A DNA stretch of 64,000 nucleotides from Pseudoalteromonas luteoviolacea NCIMB 1942 (lineage in GTDB: Bacteria; Pseudomonadota; Gammaproteobacteria; Enterobacterales; Alteromonadaceae). This document shows, piece by piece, positions 18,880-28,516 of this stretch; position 1 is the first letter of the stretch, and every line of letters begins with the position of its first letter. A program made the translations under genes and the position numbers. Where the stretch lies: positions 32,734 through 96,733 of the forward strand of contig NZ_AUXT01000147.1 in assembly GCF_001625595.1 (NCBI RefSeq), read 5' to 3'. A model generated the notes under the pieces. It was not told the DNA's origin, did no database searches, and saw only the letters and a program-made list of their open reading frames with translations.

Positions 18880-20502
18880 ATGAGTATCGAAAATGCGTGG
18901 CAGCAATGGGGTGAAATACTGGGTGCTGACAATATCTGCTGTGAAGGAGAGCGGTTGTCATCGTATGAAACAGCCACTTTTGAAACCAATATCAAGGTAG
19001 GAGGCGTGCTCAAAGTAAAAACGAGACAACAGCTGCAGCAAGTTTTACAAACTGCCAATGCAGAGCGTGTTGCAGTGTACCCCATCAGCGCAGGAAAAAA
19101 TTACGGTTATGGGTCTAAAGTACCTACGCAAAGCGGGTCCGTGGTCATTGATCTATCGTCCATGACGCGTATCATCGACTTTGACGAAAAACATGGCACG
19201 CTAACCGTTGAGCCCGGTGTTACATTCGAACAAGTGCATCAATTTCTTGTAGCACAAAATTCCGCATTCTCTATCGCAGGGACAGGCGCGGCTCCCAGTT
19301 CGAGTTTGATAGGCAATGCCGTGGAGCGGGGAATTGGCAAAGGGTTGGCTAGTAACCGCATTGACAATATTTGTAATTTAGAAGTGGTGTTACCTGATGG
19401 TAAATGCATTCACACCGGCCTAGGGCGTTTCGAAAATGCCAAAGGCAAGACCATCACGAAGCTAGGCCCAGGTCCATTTCTAGATGGATTATTTACACAG
19501 TCTAATATGGGCGTAGTTACGGCAATGACTTTTTGGCTCACCCCCATTCCTGAAGCATTCACAACCTTTATTTATTGCGTAAAAGATGAATCTAAGCTGC
19601 CCCAAATAATCGATAAGCTGAGAGAGTTGAAGCAGAGAGATATTTTACGGTCCTCTACAACACTTTTTAACGGCCACCGTATCTTGGGCTATACAGGTAA
19701 ATACCCTTGGGACTTAACCGATGGTGGACGAAGCCTCACCGAACAAGAAATCGCAACAGCACTGAAACGCAGCCTGCCCGTCGTTGCCAAATGGTATGGC
19801 GATGGTGCCTTATTTTGCCATACTCGAGCTCAGGCAAAAGCCGAAATTAAAATTGTAAAACAAGCACTCAGCGGTTTAGTCACCAATCTAACATTTTTCA
19901 GAGAGCCTTATGTTTCCCTTGCAGAAAGGGCCCTTAAAATTGTTGGTAAATTTTCAAAGAAGTCTTTTATCAACCCCTTAGAAACTTATTTTAGAAAGTC
20001 CATGTACCTTGGCCACCCTCTCCCAATCACACAAACATTAGGTAGTACCTACATACGCAAAAAAATGGAGCTCCCGAATGCAGATAAAATCGATCCAGAC
20101 AGAGACGGCTGCGGCACCTATTGGATGGGCCCTATTATTCCCTTTGAAGGTGGTGAAGTTGAAGCGGCAATACAGATTGTTAAAGAGGTTATGACTGAGT
20201 ATGGCTACGAGCCCGCCATGACGTTGCAATGCGTTTCAGCAAGACAAATAGATATCATCATATCAATATCATTTGACAGGGACCTTCCCGGTGAAGACCA
20301 AAATGCCAAAGCATGCCATGACGCCTTACTCGAAAAGCTCTATCTTGCGGGGTATTACCCGTATCGGCTAGGTAATCAATCTCAAACTCTACTGCCCACA
20401 CCTGATGACGACTATCTGGACTTCCTTAATTCAGTAAAAAGTGCTTTAGACCCAAATGGGGTGCTATCACCTGGAAGATATGATTTTAAACAATCGATTT
20501 AA
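18880..20502 (+). CDS. FAD-linked oxidase of the VAO/PCMH family
   Basis: A 540-residue flavoprotein. The N-terminal PCMH-type FAD-binding domain (about 35-225) shows the VAO-family motifs VYPISAGKNYGYGSKVP and GTGAAPSSSLIGNAVERGIG; the C-terminal substrate domain follows to about 535 and ends with PNGVLSPGRYD, as in 4-cresol dehydrogenase and vanillyl-alcohol oxidase. The likely role is oxidation of a phenolic or related alcohol substrate; the substrate cannot be assigned. It has no signal peptide, so it is probably cytoplasmic. A good ribosome site (AGGGA) precedes the ATG. No cytochrome partner gene lies next to it. Confidence 0.8.
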   Translation: MSIENAWQQWGEILGADNICCEGERLSSYETATFETNIKVGGVLKVKTRQQLQQVLQTANAERVAVYPISAGKNYGYGSKVPTQSGSVVIDLSSMTRIIDFDEKHGTLTVEPGVTFEQVHQFLVAQNSAFSIAGTGAAPSSSLIGNAVERGIGKGLASNRIDNICNLEVVLPDGKCIHTGLGRFENAKGKTITKLGPGPFLDGLFTQSNMGVVTAMTFWLTPIPEAFTTFIYCVKDESKLPQIIDKLRELKQRDILRSSTTLFNGHRILGYTGKYPWDLTDGGRSLTEQEIATALKRSLPVVAKWYGDGALFCHTRAQAKAEIKIVKQALSGLVTNLTFFREPYVSLAERALKIVGKFSKKSFINPLETYFRKSMYLGHPLPITQTLGSTYIRKKMELPNADKIDPDRDGCGTYWMGPIIPFEGGEVEAAIQIVKEVMTEYGYEPAMTLQCVSARQIDIIISISFDRDLPGEDQNAKACHDALLEKLYLAGYYPYRLGNQSQTLLPTPDDDYLDFLNSVKSALDPNGVLSPGRYDFKQSI

Positions 20503-20504
20503 AA

Positions 20505-20545
20505 TTAGCGTAATTGGGCTCTTGTTTCATATTGAGCCCAGCTAA
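20505..20545 (+). terminator. Stem-loop after the flavoprotein gene
   Basis: An outer stem TTAGC/GCTAA and an inner 7-bp stem TGGGCTC/GAGCCCA, interrupted by a small bulge, starting 2 bases after the stop. No strong U tract follows. Confidence 0.5.
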
Positions 20546-20630
20546 TCATACGTTCTTTACAGCTTCGAAAATAAACGGTTCGTGAAAATATTCTAAAGGA
20601 GGTTGGTGACCCTGCGACTTACAAAGTAAC

Positions 20631-20666
20631 AAAAAGTAAAGCCCCGATAATAAACCGAGGCTTTAC
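20631..20666 (-). terminator. Rho-independent terminator of the lectin-like gene
   Basis: Read on the minus strand: stem GTAAAGCC/GGCTTTAC with additional CGG/CCG pairing, then TTTTTGTTACTTT. It ends the transcript of the minus-strand gene whose stop is at 20708. Confidence 0.8.
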
Positions 20667-20707
20667 GCCAATCTTGCCGACTTCTCAGCTCAATTACCGC
20701 GCTGTGA

Positions 20708-22666
20708 CTATTTTACGTAATAATGCAGCGTATCTTGCTCTGCTCCACTATACGCGCCGTTGCTATAAGGCCACTGATCAAATTTGACGCTATGTTGATA
20801 TAACGCAGCGCCAATTCGGGTATATCCATCACCCCGGCTGGTCGATTTTATACTCAAACTGACAAACGAATAATCTAACCCAGATGCACTGCAACCTGCA
20901 CCTTCATGCTGCCATATCACACCAATATCATACGGTACTGGCGGTTGAGTCAAATTAACTGACTCATCAAGTGCAACACAGTTTGCGTGGGCTAACTTAT
21001 CTTTATTGAGTAAGGCAACTTTGCCATATTCATCAACAAACATCATGCCTGTTGTCATGTTTGAACGTGTAGCATGCCACTGTGAGTTAGCTAACACTCC
21101 CAGACGTTCTGGCGTTTGCGGCAGGTTAACGGTCAAACGGTCGAGTCCATCTTTATGATGTGCAACGAGCGTCCAGCCTCCGCCGTTAAGCGTCATCTCA
21201 CAATGTGCATAAAACGGATAAACACCGCCGGCGCCATCGGGGTCAATCTCATACATACCTGAACTCGCATTAGGATTATGTTGCTTAATTGATTCACATG
21301 TCACGCCAACAGTGGGGTCTGGGTTTACCGGCGGAGGGGTTGGCTCACTCACTCCCGATGTAACAAACCCCCCATAATACTCTAATTCACCAATGGCACG
21401 ATATGCATGCCCTTGAGTAGTATCGATTTTAAGCCTCACATATTGACCAACGGCAGGCTCAGTCAGCTCAATGGTTTGATCTAGGCTCTTAGTCAAAGCA
21501 AAGGATTCATGATCGATGAAATTCACATTATCATTAGACACCTGCAAAGTGACATCCTTAACGCCCATACCTGGGTTGGATGCACCAGGATACAGCGTTA
21601 CCCTGAATGAGGTAATGTAAGCTGGTGTATTGAATGCTACCTGCAGCCAATGCCCTTGATCTAGTGTAGTTAACCAAATACCACGCTTAATTTGACTGCT
21701 AGCAATGTCATTAATTTTGGTACTTGAATTAAAGCCATCAAATGCACCAGGAGCACTATCTAGAGAATAACTATCACTTGCGGTATAAGAAGTTTCGGTC
21801 AGTCCATTTGTGCCGATTAAAGCGATATTACCAAATTGACCTGAGGTCTCCCCGGGCACCACAGTGAAGGTACTCGACGTCTCTAAACGCAATGCAACCG
21901 GATCTTTACCATAGTGAGTATTATCCTGAGCAAAAAGTTTATTTTTAATTGAGAGAATGCTTGCGATCTCCAATAAGTGACTGGTTTCCTCATCTTTTGA
22001 TTGCTCTTCTTCGACAAATAGCTTGCCTTGTAATGTCTGAAAACCGACCTCATTAATGGCTTCTTGCGTTAAATGATACGACACACCATCATTTGTCATT
22101 CCACTATTAACATCCTTGTAAACGGCTAGATAAGCGATAGACTCATCGACCAATGTGCTCCCTAACTCTTGTCCATTGCGACTGACACCAAATGTTTGCT
22201 GAGAGGTGCTCGACGCACGTAAAGAAAACGCATCAGGACCGCTTTGTGTTTGCGCATTCAAAAAAACATAAGGCGCGTGCGCAAAACTTTCTGTAAAAAA
22301 CTGATGCGACGTATCACTGGCGAGTGTAAATTCTCCCGCTTCCCAAATGCTACCGTCCTCTAATTGATGCCGTCCTTTTTCAACCACCAAAAATGACACG
22401 TGTTCTTCGCCATGAATACCATCTAAATAAGGCCATTCTTTAAACTGCACATCAAAACTCGACGGCGTGACATTTGATATAGAGACCACACCTGGCGCTT
22501 TATCTTTAAAAGTCGGTACCGATGCAATGACAATAGGGTCATGATAGCCATTTATTGGGATTGTTACCTTTTGATCTGTAATAGATACATTTTCGATTAA
22601 CGTAACGGCTTGCACGGCAGGTGCAATGGCTGCGATGAAGGATGCAAATCCAATTGTTTTTAGCAT
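20708..22666 (-). CDS. Secreted lectin-like protein: H-lectin-like repeats, F5/8C and fibrinogen-like domains
   Basis: A 652-residue exported protein with a signal peptide (cleavage near Ala20). The N-terminal half has two related segments (about 45-100 and 120-183) that resemble H-type lectin repeats, with the APYVFLNAQT and ESIAYLAVYK pattern. About 295-432 reads as an F5/8 type C (discoidin) carbohydrate-binding domain. After a Pro-rich linker (440-452), residues 457-652 resemble a fibrinogen-like domain, with CESIKQHNP, GVYPFYAHCEM and the hallmark GGGWTLVAHH. The composition suggests surface glycan binding or adhesion. Domain calls are by eye; the F5/8C and fibrinogen-like calls are the firmer ones. 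Single gene with its own terminator. Confidence 0.75.
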   Translation of the reverse strand: MLKTIGFASFIAAIAPAVQAVTLIENVSITDQKVTIPINGYHDPIVIASVPTFKDKAPGVVSISNVTPSSFDVQFKEWPYLDGIHGEEHVSFLVVEKGRHQLEDGSIWEAGEFTLASDTSHQFFTESFAHAPYVFLNAQTQSGPDAFSLRASSTSQQTFGVSRNGQELGSTLVDESIAYLAVYKDVNSGMTNDGVSYHLTQEAINEVGFQTLQGKLFVEEEQSKDEETSHLLEIASILSIKNKLFAQDNTHYGKDPVALRLETSSTFTVVPGETSGQFGNIALIGTNGLTETSYTASDSYSLDSAPGAFDGFNSSTKINDIASSQIKRGIWLTTLDQGHWLQVAFNTPAYITSFRVTLYPGASNPGMGVKDVTLQVSNDNVNFIDHESFALTKSLDQTIELTEPAVGQYVRLKIDTTQGHAYRAIGELEYYGGFVTSGVSEPTPPPVNPDPTVGVTCESIKQHNPNASSGMYEIDPDGAGGVYPFYAHCEMTLNGGGWTLVAHHKDGLDRLTVNLPQTPERLGVLANSQWHATRSNMTTGMMFVDEYGKVALLNKDKLAHANCVALDESVNLTQPPVPYDIGVIWQHEGAGCSASGLDYSFVSLSIKSTSRGDGYTRIGAALYQHSVKFDQWPYSNGAYSGAEQDTLHYYVK

Positions 22667-22999
22667 AACTAGTTCCTTTAACTATATGATTTGAATGGAA
22701 GGCACAGCAATATCAATCACATATTGCTATTTGCTTCCGCTGTGTTAACTAAAAACCAAGACCTGCACAAGCACACTTTTCATTCAAAAATAAATTCACT
22801 TTAATTAAATTTTTACTAACAAAAAAGCGTAAAAGCGAGAGATTACCTAGGCTGCATAGCCATATAAAATAATTTAAATAAATTAAAATTAATGGGATTT
22901 CAAACTGTAATTTTATTGAGAGTTATCGGCGAGAGTCGGAAGGAAAAGAGATAAATTGACTTTAATACCTAGCGAACGATGGTTGTTCTTGAAGCTTAA
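22667..22999. other. Intergenic region upstream of the lectin-like gene
   Basis: AT-rich, with no credible open frame or RNA structure seen. It should hold the promoter of the minus-strand lectin-like gene and lies beyond the S10 operon terminator. It marks the point where the spc ribosomal operon would be expected but is absent. Confidence 0.5.
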
Positions 23000-23032
23000 A
23001 AAACAAAAACCCCAGCCGAAGCAGGGGTTTTT
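23000..23032 (-). terminator. S10 operon terminator
   Basis: On the minus strand, a stem AAAAACCCC/GGGGTTTTT encloses GC-TTCG-GC with a stable UUCG tetraloop, followed by GTTTTTT. It lies 22 bases after the rpsQ stop and is a textbook intrinsic terminator. Confidence 0.95.
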
Positions 23033-23053
23033 ATAAGTAAACTTAATTAAAAA

Positions 23054-23311
23054 TTAAGCTTTCTTAGGACGTTCAATCACGTCAACTAGCATCCAAGATT
23101 TTTTCTTAGAGATTGGCGCACATTCGCGAATAGTCACGACGTCACCTGCTAGTGCTGTGTTGTTTTCATCATGTGCGTGCAACTTAGTTGTACGCTTGAT
23201 GAATTTACCGTAGATCGGGTGTTTAACCTGACGCTCGATAGCAACAACGATTGACTTATCCATTTTGTCGCTAACTACACGACCTTGAAGAGTACGGATC
23301 TGATCGCTCAT
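23054..23311 (-). CDS. rpsQ: 30S ribosomal protein S17
   Basis: An 85-residue primary 16S rRNA-binding protein of the small subunit (E. coli 84). The N-terminal [20 protein letters not shown] and the [20 protein letters not shown] segment are typical. It is the last gene of the S10 operon: its ATG overlaps the rpmC stop by one base (TAATG), and a UUCG terminator follows. No rplN or other spc-operon gene comes next. Confidence 0.98.
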   Translation of the reverse strand: MSDQIRTLQGRVVSDKMDKSIVVAIERQVKHPIYGKFIKRTTKLHAHDENNTALAGDVVTIRECAPISKKKSWMLVDVIERPKKA

Positions 23312-23502
23312 TATGCACCTGCCTTCTGGTTGATAACCGTTTTAACACGCGCAATACTGCGACGTACTTTTCTCAGCTCGTGAGTCTGAGCTAGCTGACC
23401 AGTGCTCGCTTGCATGCGCAGGTTGAACTGCTCACGAAGAAGCTCTAGAAGTTCAGCTTTAAGCTCTTCTACGCTTTTGTCTTTCAATTCGCTAGCTTTC
23501 AT
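23311..23502 (-). CDS. rpmC: 50S ribosomal protein L29
   Basis: A 63-residue helical-hairpin protein near the polypeptide exit tunnel (E. coli also 63). The sequence [20 protein letters not shown] is typical of L29. It overlaps rplP and rpsQ by one base on either side, so all three are translationally coupled. Confidence 0.98.
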   Translation of the reverse strand: MKASELKDKSVEELKAELLELLREQFNLRMQASTGQLAQTHELRKVRRSIARVKTVINQKAGA

Positions 23503-23915
23503 TACATTACCGTCCGAGTTACAAATGTTGTTTTGAAAGGTAATTTACGAGCAGCTAGGTCGAATGCTTCACGAGCAAGCTCTTCAGGAACACCTTCCAT
23601 TTCATAAAGTACTTTGCCAGGCTGGATTTCAGCAACCCAGTACTCAACAGAGCCTTTACCTTTACCCATACGAACTTCAAGCGGTTTCTCTGTAATTGGC
23701 TTATCTGGGAATACACGGATCCAGATTTTACCTTGACGCTTTACGTGACGTGTCATAGCACGACGAGCTGCTTCGATTTGACGAGCAGTCATACGGCCAC
23801 GGCCAGTCGCTTTCAAGCCGAAAGAACCGAAGCTAACTTTGTTACCGCTAGTAGCAAGACCACGGTTGCGGCCTTTGTGTACCTTGCGGAATTTTGTACG
23901 TTTTGGCTGTAACAT
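23502..23915 (-). CDS. rplP: 50S ribosomal protein L16
   Basis: A 137-residue L16 (E. coli 136), located near the A site and helping to position tRNA. The start [20 protein letters not shown] and the loop [13 protein letters not shown] are characteristic; Arg82 in that loop corresponds to the arginine hydroxylated in E. coli L16. It is preceded by rpsC with a 13-base gap. Confidence 0.98.
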   Translation of the reverse strand: MLQPKRTKFRKVHKGRNRGLATSGNKVSFGSFGLKATGRGRMTARQIEAARRAMTRHVKRQGKIWIRVFPDKPITEKPLEVRMGKGKGSVEYWVAEIQPGKVLYEMEGVPEELAREAFDLAARKLPFKTTFVTRTVM

Positions 23916-23928
23916 TAGTCGCTACCTC

Positions 23929-24630
23929 TTACTTAGCACTTTTTTTAGCTTTCTTCGGTGCACGTTTAGCTGGCTTCTCTTGCTCTTGTTTCAGTGGAAG
24001 ACCACCGATAACTTCGCCTTTGAAGATCCAAACTTTAACACCGATGATGCCGTAAGTAGTCAAAGCTTCTGAAGTTGCGTAATCGATATCAGCACGAAGA
24101 GTGTGTAGAGGTACACGACCTTCACGGTACCACTCAGAACGTGCGATTTCAGCGCCGCCTAGACGACCGCTAACTTCAACTTTGATACCTTTAGCACCTA
24201 GACGCATTGCATTTTGAACTGCGCGCTTCATAGCACGACGGAACATAACACGACGCTCTAGCTGTGAAGAGATACCGTCAGCAACCAATTTTGCATCTAG
24301 CTCAGGCTTACGTACTTCTGCAATGTTAATTTGTGCAGGTACACCAGCAAGCTTAGTTACAGCTTGGCGAAGCTTTTCAACGTCTTCACCTTTTTTACCG
24401 ATAACAACACCAGGACGAGCTGTGTGAATTGTTACACGGATAGATTTAGCTGGACGCTCAATAACGATTTTAGACACAGAGGCGTTTTTCAATTCCTTAG
24501 TAAGGTATTGACGCACTTTGTGATCGCCAAAAAGCTGCTCAGAGAAATCTTTTGTATTCGCGTACCAAGTAGATACCCAAGGCTTTGAGATACCTAGGCG
24601 AATACCAGTAGGATGAACTTTTTGTCCCAT
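23929..24630 (-). CDS. rpsC: 30S ribosomal protein S3
   Basis: A 233-residue protein of the mRNA entry site with ribosomal helicase activity. The N-terminal [20 protein letters not shown] and a type II KH domain with [12 protein letters not shown] are visible; the basic C-terminal tail ([14 protein letters not shown]) is common in the family. Normal length (E. coli 233). It sits between rplV and rplP in standard order. Confidence 0.98.
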   Translation of the reverse strand: MGQKVHPTGIRLGISKPWVSTWYANTKDFSEQLFGDHKVRQYLTKELKNASVSKIVIERPAKSIRVTIHTARPGVVIGKKGEDVEKLRQAVTKLAGVPAQINIAEVRKPELDAKLVADGISSQLERRVMFRRAMKRAVQNAMRLGAKGIKVEVSGRLGGAEIARSEWYREGRVPLHTLRADIDYATSEALTTYGIIGVKVWIFKGEVIGGLPLKQEQEKPAKRAPKKAKKSAK

Positions 24631-24642
24631 TACTTATATCTC

Positions 24643-24975
24643 CTAGCTATCTGAAACCACAACAGTGATGTGGCTTGAACGCTTAAGGATGCGGTCTGCG
24701 CGTCCTTTAGCACGTGGCATAATACGTTTCATTGTAGGACCTTCGTCTACAAAAACTTTAGCCACTTTAAGCTCATCAATGTCAGCACCTTCGTTGTGCT
24801 CCGCGTTAGCGATAGCAGACTCAAGTACTTTTTTAACCAATACAGCCGCTTTCTTTGGGCTATACGCTAGGATTTCTAGCGCGCGATCAACCGGAAGTCC
24901 GCGGATCTGATCAGCAACTAGACGTGCTTTTTGCGCCGAACCAGAGGCGAATTTGTGTTTAGCTAATGCTTCCAT
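24643..24975 (-). CDS. rplV: 50S ribosomal protein L22
   Basis: A 110-residue L22 (E. coli 110) whose extended hairpin lines the exit tunnel. The sequence [20 protein letters not shown] begins at 24975. A further in-frame ATG at 24978 is only two bases from the GGAGG ribosome site, so the second ATG is the better start and agrees with the family. Macrolide-interaction hairpin residues ([10 protein letters not shown]) look normal. Confidence 0.97.
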   Translation of the reverse strand: MEALAKHKFASGSAQKARLVADQIRGLPVDRALEILAYSPKKAAVLVKKVLESAIANAEHNEGADIDELKVAKVFVDEGPTMKRIMPRAKGRADRILKRSSHITVVVSDS

Positions 24976-24987
24976 CATACCCTCCGA

Positions 24988-25275
<288 letters not shown>

Positions 25276-25282
25276 TCAACTA

Positions 25283-26107
25283 TTACTTAGTACGACGACG
25301 TACGATAAATTTATCAGTACGCTTGTTCTTACGTGTCTTAGCACCTTTAGTAGGCTTACCCCATGGAGACACAGGGTGACGACCACCAGATGTACGACCT
25401 TCACCACCACCGTGTGGGTGGTCAATCGGGTTCATGGCAACACCACGAACTGTAGGACGGATACCACGCCAACGATTAGCACCAGCTTTACCTAGTGAAC
25501 GTAGCATGTGTTCAGCGTTACCTACTTCACCGATAGTTGCGCGGCAATCCGCTTCAACTTTACGCATTTCACCTGAACGTAGACGTAGAGTCACGTACTG
25601 GCCTTCACGCGCTAGGATCTGTACATATGCACCAGCAGAACGTGCAATCTGAGCACCTTTACCAGGCTTAAGCTCAACATTGTGTACTGTAGTACCTACT
25701 GGGATGTTACGCATTGGTAATGTGTTACCAGCTTTGATTGGTGCATCAACACCAGACTGGATTGCATCACCTGCTTTAACACCTTTAGGTGCGATGATGT
25801 AACGACGTTCACCGTCTGCATATAATACAAGAGCGATGTTTGCGCTACGGTTTGGATCGTACTCTAGACGCTCAACTACAGCTGGAATGCCGTCTTTAGT
25901 GCGTTTAAAGTCAATTATACGATAGTGATGCTTGTGACCACCACCGATATGACGAACCGTGATACGACCGTTGTTGTTACGACCACCTGATTTAGAGTTC
26001 TTCTCTAGTAGCGGAGCGTATGGCTTACCCTTGTGTAGATCAGGGTTAACCACTTTAACGACGTGACGACGACCCGCAGAAGTTGGTTTACACTTTTGAA
26101 GTGCCAT
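25283..26107 (-). CDS. rplB: 50S ribosomal protein L2
   Basis: A 274-residue protein needed for subunit association and peptidyl-transferase integrity (E. coli 273). Typical are [20 protein letters not shown], the [20 protein letters not shown] core, and the conserved [20 protein letters not shown] region that contains the essential histidine. Order rplW-rplB-rpsS as in E. coli. Confidence 0.98.
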   Translation of the reverse strand: MALQKCKPTSAGRRHVVKVVNPDLHKGKPYAPLLEKNSKSGGRNNNGRITVRHIGGGHKHHYRIIDFKRTKDGIPAVVERLEYDPNRSANIALVLYADGERRYIIAPKGVKAGDAIQSGVDAPIKAGNTLPMRNIPVGTTVHNVELKPGKGAQIARSAGAYVQILAREGQYVTLRLRSGEMRKVEADCRATIGEVGNAEHMLRSLGKAGANRWRGIRPTVRGVAMNPIDHPHGGGEGRTSGGRHPVSPWGKPTKGAKTRKNKRTDKFIVRRRTK

Positions 26108-26124
26108 AATTCTAACTCCCCTTA

Positions 26125-26427
26125 TTACTCGGCGCCGCCGACAAAGTCTAGCTCGCTGCCTTCTTTAAGAGTAACGTAGGCTTTCTTCCAGTCTGAACGA
26201 CGGCCGAAACGCATGCCTGTACGCTTTGTTTTACCCTTAACATTTAGAGTGCGAACACCAGTTACTTCTACTTCAAAAAGCTTTTCAACAGCTGCTTTAA
26301 CTTCAGCTTTGTTTGCATCTTTTGCTACTTTGAACACAATAGTGTTGTTCGCTTCAGCAGAGACTGTGCTTTTCTCAGAGATGTGTGGAGCAAGAATTAC
26401 TTTTAAAAGACGTTCTTCACTGATCAT
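26125..26427 (-). CDS. rplW: 50S ribosomal protein L23
   Basis: A 100-residue exit-tunnel protein and docking site for trigger factor and SRP (E. coli 100). The segment [16 protein letters not shown] and the [20 protein letters not shown] loop are characteristic. The start overlaps the rplD stop by four bases (ATGA). Confidence 0.98.
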   Translation of the reverse strand: MISEERLLKVILAPHISEKSTVSAEANNTIVFKVAKDANKAEVKAAVEKLFEVEVTGVRTLNVKGKTKRTGMRFGRRSDWKKAYVTLKEGSELDFVGGAE

Positions 26428-27026
26428 GCTAATGACTCCTCAAGTTGCTTCACAGCACCAGCAGTAATTAGAACCTTATCGAAAGCGATTAGGCTTACTG
26501 GATCGATGCCAGCTACGTCACGAGTATCAACCTTGTACAGGTTACGAGATGAAAGGAATAGATTCTCATCTACTTCTTCAGTCACGATTAATACGTCTTT
26601 TAGCTCAAGCTCTTTAAGCTTAGCTACTAGTTCTTTAGTCTTAGGTGCTTCTAAACCGAAGTTTTCAACAACAATAAGACGCTCTTGACGAACTAGTTCA
26701 GATAAGATGCTCTTGATCGCACCGCGATACATCTTACGGTTAACTTTTTGGCTGTGATCTTGCGGCTTAGCTGCAAAGCTCACACCACCGCTGCGCCAGA
26801 TTGGGCTGCGGATTGTACCAGCACGTGCACGGCCAGTACCTTTTTGGCGGAATGGTTTCTTACCACCACCACGTACTTCAGAACGCGTCTTCTGAGCTTT
26901 AGTACCTTGACGAGCACCTGCTGCGTAAGCAACAACTACTTGGTGTACTAATGCTTCGTTAAACTCACGTCCAAAAGTAGCTTCGGAAACTTCAAGCGCA
27001 CCAGCGCCTTTAATTGCTAATTCCAT
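26424..27026 (-). CDS. rplD: 50S ribosomal protein L4, S10 operon regulator
   Basis: A 200-residue L4 (E. coli 201): [20 protein letters not shown], the extended loop with [20 protein letters not shown], and [20 protein letters not shown]. In enterobacteria L4 also represses its own operon by acting on the S10 leader; the hairpin-rich leader found here suggests the same control. A GTG one codon upstream (27029) is possible, but the ATG at 27026 matches the family and has GGAG at 8-base spacing. Confidence 0.97.
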   Translation of the reverse strand: MELAIKGAGALEVSEATFGREFNEALVHQVVVAYAAGARQGTKAQKTRSEVRGGGKKPFRQKGTGRARAGTIRSPIWRSGGVSFAAKPQDHSQKVNRKMYRGAIKSILSELVRQERLIVVENFGLEAPKTKELVAKLKELELKDVLIVTEEVDENLFLSSRNLYKVDTRDVAGIDPVSLIAFDKVLITAGAVKQLEESLA

Positions 27027-27043
27027 CACTAAATCTCCAGGAC

Positions 27044-27679
27044 TTATGCTTTAACAGCAGGTTTAACGACAACGTCGCCGCCGATAGCGCCAGGTACTGC
27101 ACCTTTAACTAAAAGCAGGTTACGTTCAGCGTCAACACGAACTAGTTCAAGGTTCTGTGTCGTAGAACGAACATTACCCATTTGACCGGCCATTTTCTTA
27201 CCTTTGAAAACTTTACCAGGAGACTGGTTTTGACCGATTGAACCAGGAGCACGGTGAGATAGAGAGTTACCGTGTGTAGCGTCTTGCATGCTGAAGTTCC
27301 AGCGCTTAACACCACCTTGGAAACCTTTACCTTTTGAAGTACCAGTAACGTCTACTTTTTTCACTTCAGTGAAAAGTTCAACAGTTAGTTCTGAACCTAC
27401 TTCAAACTCACCTTCTCCGCCGTTAAGACGGAATTCCCACAGGCCACGACCCGCTTCAACGCCAGCTTTAGCGAAGTGACCCGCTGCTGGTTTGTTTACA
27501 CGGCTTGCTTTTTTCTCGCCTGCAGTAACTTGAAGCGCGTTATAACCGTCTGTTGCGTCAGATTTAATCTGAGTAACACGGTTAGGCGTCGCTTCGATAA
27601 CTGTCACAGGGATAGATACACCATCTTCAGTGAAGATACGTGTCATACCCACTTTACGACCGACTAGACCTAATGCCAT
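27044..27679 (-). CDS. rplC: 50S ribosomal protein L3
   Basis: A 211-residue early assembly protein of the large subunit (E. coli 209). [20 protein letters not shown] and the extension [20 protein letters not shown], which reaches towards the peptidyl-transferase centre and contains the glutamine region methylated by PrmB in E. coli, are present. Second gene of the operon. Confidence 0.98.
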   Translation of the reverse strand: MALGLVGRKVGMTRIFTEDGVSIPVTVIEATPNRVTQIKSDATDGYNALQVTAGEKKASRVNKPAAGHFAKAGVEAGRGLWEFRLNGGEGEFEVGSELTVELFTEVKKVDVTGTSKGKGFQGGVKRWNFSMQDATHGNSLSHRAPGSIGQNQSPGKVFKGKKMAGQMGNVRSTTQNLELVRVDAERNLLLVKGAVPGAIGGDVVVKPAVKA

Positions 27680-27706
27680 TTTCCTAAAACCTCTCTAATC
27701 TTTCGA

Positions 27707-28202
<496 letters not shown>

Positions 28203-28208
28203 TTGCAC

Positions 28209-28236
28209 ATTATAAGGATACTGGTGATAAATGCAA
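28209..28236 (-). promoter_or_regulatory. S10 operon promoter
   Basis: On the minus strand a perfect -10 TATAAT (28209-28214) and a -35 TTGCAT (28231-28236) are separated by 16 bases, predicting a start near 28202. Confidence 0.75.
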
Positions 28237-28516
28237 CAACTAAATGCAATAATTTTGTCGCATCGCCACTGTCCAACCAGCAAAGGTAAAAACACCGCAG
28301 ACAAAATAAATTATCTGCACATTTTAGCGTCATATTTATCAGCGTGTTCATCCTCGTACTATACTTATCGACAGAGTTTAAGATGAAACACCAACACAAA
28401 TGACATAAACGCGGGGCCTCAGCGTATTACCAAGGTTCTGCAAGAACCCTCTGGACAATGGTCAGTCCAGTTAATCCCTGATATTCTATTGCAAAAATTA
28501 ATACTTGGTACTGCGT

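Noticed and set aside
20606..20629. Seven-codon frame behind a strong AAAGGAGGT ribosome-like site
   Set aside because: The site is striking, but the peptide is tiny, no downstream gene follows on that strand, and it overlaps the terminator tail of the minus-strand gene.
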